From NCBI GenBank assembly GCA_021793115.1, contig JAJYTJ010000031.1:1-29238 (forward strand): a stretch of DNA of 29,238 bases, read 5' to 3'. Shown piece after piece: positions 23,247 to 29,238 of the stretch. Made by a program: the position numbers and the translations under genes. Position 1 is the stretch's first letter, and the number at the start of each line of letters is the position of its first letter. Origin of the DNA: Actinomycetes bacterium (GTDB lineage: Bacteria; Actinomycetota; Actinomycetes; Actinomycetales; Cellulomonadaceae). The notes under the pieces are model-generated. The model was not told the DNA's origin and made no database searches. It saw only the letters and a list, made by a program, of their open reading frames with translations.

Positions 23247-24433
23247 GATGCGGCTCCCCGCGCCGAGGCTTGCGACGCTCCACGCCCCGCGGGCACCTCT
23301 CGCGGCTCGGGATCCACGACGACCCAGCGCCCGCCTGCGGCCTCCACACCGGGCAGCGTCCCACGCACCTCGTCGAGCAGCCCGGGGACGAACAGCAGCA
23401 CCCGGTCGGGACGCAGCGCCACGAGCGCGTCGGGCGTCACGACCGGCAGCCGCGAGACCGGCAGCGCCCGCCCCTGCTTCGCAGCCGACGCGTCACCGAC
23501 CGCGACGACCTCGTCGGGCCCGATGCCCGCACGCGCCAGCAGAGCCGGCGCCCCCGAGCTGGCGGCGTACCCGGCGACGGTGAGCCCGAGGGCCCGGCAG
23601 TCCGCGACGTAGCCCGCCAGCCGGGCCGCCGATCGCCCGACCTGGGCGTCGAGCTCCCGGATCCGCTCCGGGGCGGCCGCGCCTGCGGCCCGCTCCCGGT
23701 CGACCACCTCCCGCACGGCGGCCGCGGTCCCCGCGCCGGCGCGTGCGACGAGCAGCACGGTGCCGCCCTGCAGCGGGTGGCTCGTCAACCGCACCACGCC
23801 CAGCCCACGCCCTTCCATCGCGCTGACCAGCCACGCCACCGTGTAGTAGGCGTAGTGACCGTGCCGCACCGCGTGCCAGGCGCCCTGAGCGACGTCGACA
23901 CCGAACGGGTGCACCTGCAGCACGAGGACCCCACCCGGAGCGAGAGCCGCCAACCGCGCGTCGAGGCCGGCGGCCTGGTCCTCGTCGTGCATCAGTCCGA
24001 AGACGTCGACCACGACGTCCGCCGCGCCCGTCGGCGCCCGGTGCAGCCCGGCCCGCAGCAGGTGCTCGTCCCACGAGGAGCCGTGCGGGCTGGCGAATGA
24101 CGCGAAGGACTCGCCCGCCCGGAGCAGGCCGGCCGCCACCAGGTCCCGTACCGCCTGGGCGCCGTGCCGGGTCATGGCGACGGGCTCGACCGCAGGCAGG
24201 TCCTCCAGCACCGGGAGGCCGGCCTCCAGCTGCAGCAGCTCGCACGCTGCGCACCGCACGAGCCGCAGCGGGGCCACCGGGTCCGGTACCGGGTCCGTCA
24301 CCCGGGGGAAGGACGAGGCCGCCGGCTGCTCACCGAGGTCGAGCAGGACCGCCCCACCCGCACTGCGGCACCAGCGGCAGCGCCACGCCGCTGCCGCTGG
24401 TGCCGCCTCTGGGACGGCGCCGACCTGGCTCAT
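23243..24433 (-). CDS. Catalytically eroded paralogue of the sugar C-methyltransferase
   Basis: A 396-residue protein with the same overall plan as its upstream neighbour. It has an N-terminal zinc-finger-like region (C19/C22 and C61/C64), a central domain and a C-terminal Methyltransf_14-like domain (GLTVAGYAASSGAPALLARA, then PVVTPDALVALRPDRVLLFVP). The key parts of the central domain are gone. Where the neighbour has the SAM motif EVASNDGYLLQ, this one reads SFASFASPHGSSWDE. Where the neighbour has YHEHFSYLT, this one reads RHGHYAYYT, losing Tyr and Glu. It is therefore probably not a normal methyltransferase; it may be a structural partner, a binding protein or a new activity. ATG 24433 overlaps the upstream stop (ATGA). 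Confidence 0.68.
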   Translation of the reverse strand: MSQVGAVPEAAPAAAAWRCRWCRSAGGAVLLDLGEQPAASSFPRVTDPVPDPVAPLRLVRCAACELLQLEAGLPVLEDLPAVEPVAMTRHGAQAVRDLVAAGLLRAGESFASFASPHGSSWDEHLLRAGLHRAPTGAADVVVDVFGLMHDEDQAAGLDARLAALAPGGVLVLQVHPFGVDVAQGAWHAVRHGHYAYYTVAWLVSAMEGRGLGVVRLTSHPLQGGTVLLVARAGAGTAAAVREVVDRERAAGAAAPERIRELDAQVGRSAARLAGYVADCRALGLTVAGYAASSGAPALLARAGIGPDEVVAVGDASAAKQGRALPVSRLPVVTPDALVALRPDRVLLFVPGLLDEVRGTLPGVEAAGGRWVVVDPEPREVPAGRGASQASARGAAS

Positions 24434-25716
24434 GTCCCGGGCTCGAACACCTCGAGCCGCGGCAGCGCCACGACGAGCTTGCCGCCCCACTCGGCGACGT
24501 GCGCCAGCTGTGCCGAGATCTCGGCACGCAGGTTCCACGGCATGACCACGACGTAGTCCGGCCGAGCCGCGTCCAGCGCATCCGGCGGGTAGATCGGGAT
24601 GTGCGTGCCCGGCGTGAACCGGCCCTGCTTGTAGGGGTTGCGGTCGACCATGAACCGCAGCAGGTCGGACCGCACGCCGGCATGGTTGAGCAGCGTGTTG
24701 CCCTTGCCGGGCGCGCCGTACGCCACCACCGTGCGGCCTTCGCGCTCGGCCGCCTGGAGGAACGTGACGAAGTCGTCCCGCACGCGCGCCACCTGAGCGG
24801 CGAACCCGTCGTGCCCCGCGACCGTGTCGAGCCCGGCGGCCGCCTCGAGCGCGAGCACGCGGGCCACCTCCGCCGAGGGCGGCGGTGCCGACTCCGTGGG
24901 CGCAGACCACGTCCGCAACGAGCCGCCGTGGCTGGACAGCTCCTCGACGTCGACCACCGTCAGCCCGGCCGCGGCGAGCACCCGCTGCGTCGTCAGCAAC
25001 GTGAGGTAGCTGAAGTGCTCGTGGTAGATCGTGTCGTACTCGTTGCCCTCGATGAGCCGCAGCAGGTGCGGGATCTCGATGGTCACCCGCCCGTCGTCGG
25101 CCAGCAGCGCCCGCAGACCTTTGGCGAAGTCGACGATGTCCGGCACGTGCGCGAAGACGTTGTTCGCCACCACCAGGTCAGCGGGACCGTGCTCCGCGGC
25201 GACCGCGGACCCCGTGCCCTGCCCGAGGAACGCGACCACGGTCGACACCCCGCGCTCCACCGCCGCCTGCGCGACGTTTCCGGCGGGCTCGATGCCCAGA
25301 CAGCGGATGCCTCGGGCCACGACGTGCTGCAGCAGGTACCCGTCGTTGCTCGCCACCTCGACGACGAACGAGTCGGGGCCGAGACCGAGGCGCTCGACGG
25401 CCTGGCCGACGAACGCTTCGGCGTGCGCGACCCAGGAGTCGGAGAACGACGAGAAGTAGGCGTAGTCGCTGAAGATGTTCTCCGGCGGGACGTACGCCGG
25501 CAGCTGCACCAGCAGGCACTGGTCGCACACCCGCACGTGGAGCGGGAAGAACATCTCGCCCTCGTCCAGGCGGTCGGACGTGACATAGGCCTCGCACGGC
25601 GGTGACATGCCGAGGTCGACGAACGTGTGCTCGAGCGGGGCCCCGCACAGGCGGCAGCGCCGCGTGGTCGGGCCGGCCGCGGCCCGTGTCGTCGTCGCCG
25701 TGGTCCGAGCACTCAT
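24430..25716 (-). CDS. NDP-4-keto-6-deoxyhexose C-methyltransferase
   Basis: A 428-residue SAM-dependent methyltransferase of the TylCIII/TcaB9 type, which methylates C3 of NDP-4-keto-6-deoxysugars. Zinc-binding cysteines are C21, C24, C64 and C67. SAM motif I is VVEVASNDGYLLQ (about 118-130), and the catalytic segment YHEHFSYLT holds Y231, E233 and H234, matching the Tyr-Glu-His used by TcaB9. The C-terminal nucleotide-sugar domain includes VVAYGAPGKGNTLLNHA and DRNPYKQGRFTPGTHIPI. ATG 25716 overlaps the rfbG stop (ATGA), so the likely substrate is the CDP-4-keto-6-deoxyglucose made by RfbG, giving a branched sugar (inference). Confidence 0.87.
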   Translation of the reverse strand: MSARTTATTTRAAAGPTTRRCRLCGAPLEHTFVDLGMSPPCEAYVTSDRLDEGEMFFPLHVRVCDQCLLVQLPAYVPPENIFSDYAYFSSFSDSWVAHAEAFVGQAVERLGLGPDSFVVEVASNDGYLLQHVVARGIRCLGIEPAGNVAQAAVERGVSTVVAFLGQGTGSAVAAEHGPADLVVANNVFAHVPDIVDFAKGLRALLADDGRVTIEIPHLLRLIEGNEYDTIYHEHFSYLTLLTTQRVLAAAGLTVVDVEELSSHGGSLRTWSAPTESAPPPSAEVARVLALEAAAGLDTVAGHDGFAAQVARVRDDFVTFLQAAEREGRTVVAYGAPGKGNTLLNHAGVRSDLLRFMVDRNPYKQGRFTPGTHIPIYPPDALDAARPDYVVVMPWNLRAEISAQLAHVAEWGGKLVVALPRLEVFEPGT

Positions 25717-26789
25717 GCGGTTCCCACCGTTCCTGGGCGCTCGCAGCGCCCGACGAAGTCCTCCACCTGGCGTTCGGTGGCGTCCCGCGGGCTCAGCCGC
25801 CCCGCGCGCACCGCGCGCTCCCAGTCGACCACCGCGTCGAGCGCCTCGTCGACGGTCAGCACAGGTGACCAGCCCAGGCGGGCACGAGCACGCGCGGAGT
25901 CCAGCGCAAGCCGGCCCGCCTCGTGCAGCCCGGGTTCCGGCAGCGCACGCCACCCGGCACCGTCGCCCCAGCGCCGCGCGAGCCGGTCGGCGACCTGCCC
26001 CACCGTCACCTGGTCGTCCGCGCGGGGGCCGAAGTTCCAGGACGTGTCGTTGAGATCCGGCTCGAGATGCTCGGCCAGGACGAGGTAGCCGTGCAGCGGC
26101 TCGAGCACGTGCTGCCAGGGCCGCACCGCGCGGGGGTAGCGGATCTCGGCCTGACGACCCGCGGCGAAGGCGCCCACGAGCTCGGGGACGAGCGCGTCCG
26201 GCGTCGCGTCGCCCCCGCCGACGACGTTGCCGGCGCGCGCCGTCGCGACGGCATAGCCCGCACGCCGGAAGGACACCGCCGTGGCGTGCGCGACCAGCTC
26301 CGCGCACGCCTTGCTGGCGCTGTAGGGGTCGTCGCCGCCCAGGTGGTCCGTCTCGCGGTAGCCCCACTCCCACTCGCGGTTGAGGTAGACCTTGTCGGTC
26401 GTCACGACGACGCAGCGCGTGACGGACTCGACCGCCCGCGCGGCCTCGAGCACCGACACCGTCCCCTCGACGTTCGTCGACCACGTCTCGCGCGGGTTCG
26501 CGTAGGACTCACGCACCAGCGACTGCGCCGCGAGGTGCATCACGACGTCCGCACCGGACTCCCGCAGCGCCCGGGTGACCGCGGCCGTGTCACGGATGTC
26601 GCCACGGACGTCCCGGTCCACCAGCGAGCCGATGCCCGCCCGCTGGTAGAGGAACTCCGACGGCGTCTCGCGCGCGTAGCCGTGCACGTGGGCGCCGAGA
26701 CGAGCGAGCAGGACGCACAGCCAGGCGCCCTTGAAGCCGGTGTGCCCCGTGACGAGCACGGTCCGGCCGGCCCAGAAACCAGCGTCCAT
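25713..26789 (-). CDS. rfbG: CDP-glucose 4,6-dehydratase
   Basis: A 358-residue extended short-chain dehydrogenase. FWAGRTVLVTGHTGFKGAWLCVLLARLGA is diagnostic of CDP-glucose 4,6-dehydratase, with the NAD-binding glycine motif at 14-21. VVVTTDKVYLNREW supplies the T131-D132-K133 catalytic set, and DPYSASKACAEL carries Y156 and K160. ARAGNVVGGGD and RPWQHVLEPLHGYL are also typical of RfbG. It converts CDP-glucose to CDP-4-keto-6-deoxyglucose. It is the first gene of a six-gene minus-strand run extending to 19957. ATG 26789 lies 7 nt after TACCGT, a leaderless pattern. Confidence 0.93.
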   Translation of the reverse strand: MDAGFWAGRTVLVTGHTGFKGAWLCVLLARLGAHVHGYARETPSEFLYQRAGIGSLVDRDVRGDIRDTAAVTRALRESGADVVMHLAAQSLVRESYANPRETWSTNVEGTVSVLEAARAVESVTRCVVVTTDKVYLNREWEWGYRETDHLGGDDPYSASKACAELVAHATAVSFRRAGYAVATARAGNVVGGGDATPDALVPELVGAFAAGRQAEIRYPRAVRPWQHVLEPLHGYLVLAEHLEPDLNDTSWNFGPRADDQVTVGQVADRLARRWGDGAGWRALPEPGLHEAGRLALDSARARARLGWSPVLTVDEALDAVVDWERAVRAGRLSPRDATERQVEDFVGRCERPGTVGTA

Positions 26790-26796
26790 GGGGGAC

Positions 26797-26849
26797 ACGG
26801 TATGGGTCGGCGACTGCCCCACACCCGCGCAGATCGGACAATTCACCCG
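26797..26849 (-). promoter_or_regulatory. Box-type promoter G of the rfbG operon
   Basis: On the minus strand CGGGTGAA (26842-26849) is 45 nt (GG to T) before TACCGT (26797-26802), which lies 7 nt before the ATG at 26789. It is divergent from promoter H; the two boxes point away from each other. Confidence 0.6.
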
Positions 26850-26868
26850 ACTGCCCGGGCTCGGGGCC

Positions 26869-26920
26869 GGGGTGAAAAGGACCGCTCGGGCGACGACGCG
26901 AAGGGGACAAAGGCCACAAT
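26869..26920 (+). promoter_or_regulatory. Box-type promoter H of the GT4-GT2 fusion gene
   Basis: GGGGTGAAAA (26869-26878) lies 44 nt (GG to C) before CACAAT (26915-26920), 7 nt before the ATG at 26928. The -10 hexamer is the same as in promoters D and F. Confidence 0.6.
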
Positions 26921-26927
26921 CGAGGCC

Positions 26928-28922
26928 ATGAAGGTGCTGCGCGTCTCGCACAGTGCGGTCGTCGACGCCTGGCGCGACCGCGAGCGGGAGCTGCGTGCCC
27001 TCGGCTTCGACGTGCGGACGGTCTCGGCGCGGGCGTGGGACGAGGGCGGGCGGCACGTCACCCTTGAGCCGCGGCCGGCCGAGCCCGTGACGGGTGTGCG
27101 CACCTGGGGCTCCCACCCGGCGCTCTTCGTGTACGGACCCGTCGGCCTGTGGCGCGCGCTGCGCGGCGACTGGGACGTGCTCGACGTCCACGAGGAGCCG
27201 TACGCGCTGGCCACGGCGGAGGTCCTCGCCATGGCCCGGCTGCATGACCGGCTCGCCCGGCAGCCCCGCCGGCCCTACGTGGTCTACACCGCGCAGAACG
27301 TGGCGAAACGGCACCCGTGGCCGTTCCGCCGGTTCGAGACCGCGGTGCTGCGTGGGGCCGCCGGGCTCGTCGCGTGCAACACGCAGGCCGGCCGGATCGC
27401 GCGACGGCGCGGCCTGCGTGGCCGGCTCGCGGTGATCCCGCTCGGCGTCGACCGGTCGCGGTTCCCGCACCAGCCGCGCGCCACCTCCGCGCCCGACGAG
27501 GTCGTCGTCGGCTACGCCGGCCGGCTCACGGCCGCCAAGGGCGTGGACACCGTCGTCGAGGCGATCGCGGGCGACCGGCGCATGCGGCTGCGCATCGCCG
27601 GGGACGGCCCGGAGCGTGCCACGCTGGCGGCGCTGGCCGATCGCGTCGACGCCCGGGTCGAGTTCGTCGGCTCGCTGGCCACGGAGCAGCTCGCCGCGTT
27701 CTACCGCCAGGTCGACGTGCTCGCCGTGCCGTCCCGCACCACGAGCACGTGGGTCGAGCAGTTCGGCCGCGTCGCGGTCGAGGCCATGTCCGCGGGCACC
27801 CCCGTCGTCGCGTCCGACTCCGGCGCGCTGCCCGACGTCGTCGGCGGCGCGGGCGTCGTCGTCCCGGAGGGCGACGTCGCCGCCTGGCGCACGGCGCTGC
27901 GCCGCGTGGGCGCCGAGCCGGGGCTCGCCGAACGGCTGCGCCGGTCCGGCTTCGAGCGCGCCGAGTCCTGCACCTGGGAGCGGGTCGCCCAGCAGTACGG
28001 CGCGCTGTACGACGAGGTCGGCGGTCCGCCGGCCAAGCCGGCGCCGCCGGAGGTGGTGCTCGTCGCCTTCCACACGCCTGAGCTGGTCCGCTCCGCGCTC
28101 GAGCCGCTGGCGGGGGCGCTGACGGTCACGGTCGTCGACAACTCGTCGTCCCCCGCCGTCCGGCGGGTGGCCGAGGACCTCGGCGTGCGCTACCTCGACC
28201 CCGGGCGCAACGGCGGCTTCGCCGCCGGCGTCAACCACGCGCTGGCCCGCCGCGCCACGCCCGGCACCGACATGCTGCTGCTCAACCCCGATGCCAGGGT
28301 CGCCCTCGAGGACGTCGCGCGCCTGCAGTCGGCCCTGCACGCCGCGCCTGACCTCGCCAGCGTCGGGCCCGCCCAGGAGGACGGCTCCGGGGCACCGGCC
28401 CGCGTGCACTGGCCGTTCCTCACCCCCGGCCGGGCATGGCTCGAGGCCGTGGGGCTCGGCAGGCTCCCGTCGCGCCGGGGCTACGTGGTCGGCTCGGTCC
28501 TGCTGCTGCGCGCGGCCGCGCTGGAGGGCGTCGGCCCGTTCGACGAGCGGTACTTCCTCTACGCCGAGGAGACCGACTGGGCGTACCGGGCGAGCCGGAT
28601 CGGCTGGCGCCACGCGGTGGCACCCGACGTGCACGCCCAGCACCTCGGCGGAGCGACGAGCGGCAGCGGCGCCGAGCGCACGGTGCACTTCCGAGCGTCG
28701 CAGGAGCTCTACCTGCGCAAGCACTACGGCGCGGCCGGCTGGGCCGTCGCACGGGCCGCGATGCTCAGCGGCGCGCTCGCACGGTCGGTGCTGCACCGGG
28801 GCGACCGGGCGGTCGCGGCGCGCCGGCGCGCCGCGCTGCTCGTCGCCGGTCCCGCGCGCGTGGAACGGGAGTGGTTCACCAGCCGCCTGACGCTGGGCGA
28901 CCGTCGCGGGTCCGCCTCGTGA
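26928..28922 (+). CDS. Two-domain glycosyltransferase: GT4 fused to GT2
   Basis: A 664-residue protein. Residues 1 to about 375 form a GT-B GT4 enzyme: LRVSHSAVVDAWRDRERELR start, VIPLGVDRSRF linker, VGYAGRLTAAKGVDTV and WVEQFGRVAVEAMSAG with E-x7-E spacing. After a short Pro-rich joint (GGPPAKPAPPEV), residues of about 380-664 form a GT-A GT2 enzyme with VVLVAFHTPELV, VTVVDNSSS, LLNPDARVALED (the DxD position reads NPDA) and YFLYAEETDWAYRA, resembling rhamnosyltransferases of the WcaE/GT2_RfbF-like group. Two successive sugar additions by one chain are likely. ATG 26928 follows a leaderless promoter. Its stop overlaps the next gene (GTGA). Confidence 0.87.
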   Translation: MKVLRVSHSAVVDAWRDRERELRALGFDVRTVSARAWDEGGRHVTLEPRPAEPVTGVRTWGSHPALFVYGPVGLWRALRGDWDVLDVHEEPYALATAEVLAMARLHDRLARQPRRPYVVYTAQNVAKRHPWPFRRFETAVLRGAAGLVACNTQAGRIARRRGLRGRLAVIPLGVDRSRFPHQPRATSAPDEVVVGYAGRLTAAKGVDTVVEAIAGDRRMRLRIAGDGPERATLAALADRVDARVEFVGSLATEQLAAFYRQVDVLAVPSRTTSTWVEQFGRVAVEAMSAGTPVVASDSGALPDVVGGAGVVVPEGDVAAWRTALRRVGAEPGLAERLRRSGFERAESCTWERVAQQYGALYDEVGGPPAKPAPPEVVLVAFHTPELVRSALEPLAGALTVTVVDNSSSPAVRRVAEDLGVRYLDPGRNGGFAAGVNHALARRATPGTDMLLLNPDARVALEDVARLQSALHAAPDLASVGPAQEDGSGAPARVHWPFLTPGRAWLEAVGLGRLPSRRGYVVGSVLLLRAAALEGVGPFDERYFLYAEETDWAYRASRIGWRHAVAPDVHAQHLGGATSGSGAERTVHFRASQELYLRKHYGAAGWAVARAAMLSGALARSVLHRGDRAVAARRRAALLVAGPARVEREWFTSRLTLGDRRGSAS

Positions 28923-29238
28923 CGGCCCGGCGCACGGGCCTCGTCGAGCGCGCGCTCGGTTCCTTTCGGTCGGTGGCCCGTCGAGGGCGCTCGCGCGGCG
29001 TGCTGCCCGACCGGATCGACGTCGCCGAGGCGCTCGACCGCACCGGGATCCCGCGCGTGGTCGCCGGCGGCGTCGCGGCCGCCGCGCTGGGCGCCGCACT
29101 CATCGCCGTCGGAGTGGTGCTGCCCGCGCACGTCCAGATCGGGCTGCTCGTCGCGCTCGTCCTGTTCCTCGTGGGCGCGACGGTCGCGGCGCCCATGGCC
29201 GTGCCGGTGCTCGCCATGCCGCTGCTCGTCGTCGTGCA
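28919..29238 (+). CDS. Membrane protein, possibly O-antigen polymerase/ligase (cut by the right edge)
   Basis: Only 106 codons are visible. A basic N-terminus of about 45 residues (RRTGLVERALGSFRSVARRG) is followed by two hydrophobic segments (about 49-67 and 73-89) and the start of a third after APMAVPVL. Such an Arg-rich cytosolic start followed by short paired helices is common in actinobacterial O-antigen ligase/Wzy-family proteins. The context, directly coupled (GTGA) to a glycosyltransferase, agrees, but no diagnostic loop is in view. Treat the function as tentative. Confidence 0.5.
   Translation, partial: MTARRTGLVERALGSFRSVARRGRSRGVLPDRIDVAEALDRTGIPRVVAGGVAAAALGAALIAVGVVLPAHVQIGLLVALVLFLVGATVAAPMAVPVLAMPLLVVV

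Noticed and set aside
1..29238. tRNA, rRNA, CRISPR arrays, insertion sequences, transposase or integrase genes, att sites
   Set aside because: I looked for tRNA-like cloverleaf ends, regularly spaced repeats and transposase-like frames and saw none; only short regulatory repeats are present. Statistical RNA searches could not be run.

Overview
The window is very GC-rich and uses G/C-ending codons almost throughout. It carries GTG starts, many 4-bp ATGA/GTGA gene overlaps, leaderless-looking promoters and an actinobacterial-type Mfd, so it most likely comes from a high-GC actinobacterium. A Cellulomonas-like member of the Micrococcales is my guess, from overall character only. Nearly all of it is a cell-surface or extracellular polysaccharide locus.

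Layout: (1) 1-668, the 5' end of mfd (housekeeping, minus), marks the left border. (2) 773-4995 (minus) holds an orphan adenylation-carrier-thioesterase protein followed by a multi-spanning GT-C/GT39-like glycosyltransferase. (3) 5152-5902 (plus) is a decayed L-2-hydroxyglutarate oxidase (lhgO) remnant. (4) 5908-8263 holds two divergent GT4 glycosyltransferases around a perfect inverted repeat. (5) 8260-11925 holds a hexapeptide acyltransferase, a Wzt/Wzm-type ABC polysaccharide exporter and a GT2. (6) 11922-14016 (minus) holds a GT2 and a GT92-like transferase. (7) 14169-18362 (plus) holds a lipoprotein esterase, a GT4 and two GT2s. (8) 18384-26789 (minus) is a CDP-sugar block: rfbG (CDP-glucose 4,6-dehydratase), a sugar C-methyltransferase, a catalytically eroded paralogue of it, a luciferase-like flavin oxidoreductase, a UGM/amine-oxidase-like flavoprotein and a GT2, then separately rfbF (glucose-1-phosphate cytidylyltransferase) and a PIG-L deacetylase. 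(9) 26928-29238 (plus) holds a fused GT4-GT2 protein and the start of a membrane protein that may be an O-antigen polymerase/ligase.

Working model: RfbF and RfbG supply CDP-4-keto-6-deoxyglucose. The methyltransferase, oxidoreductases and deacetylase convert it to a branched or otherwise unusual sugar. About ten glycosyltransferases assemble the glycan, Wzm/Wzt exports it, and acyl transferases or esterases decorate or trim it.

The most striking observation is a shared promoter architecture. A box reading CGGGTGAA (variants GGCGAA, GGTGAT) points toward the gene and starts 43-45 nt upstream of a -10-like hexamer (TAGCCT, CACAAT, GATACT, TACGAT, TACCGT). I find it in front of nine genes here, always in the scarce intergenic DNA (about 1.2 kb in total), and not in front of mfd. 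In six cases the -10 sits 6-8 nt before the start codon, which implies leaderless transcripts. This looks like a dedicated activator (or alternative sigma) regulon controlling the polysaccharide locus.
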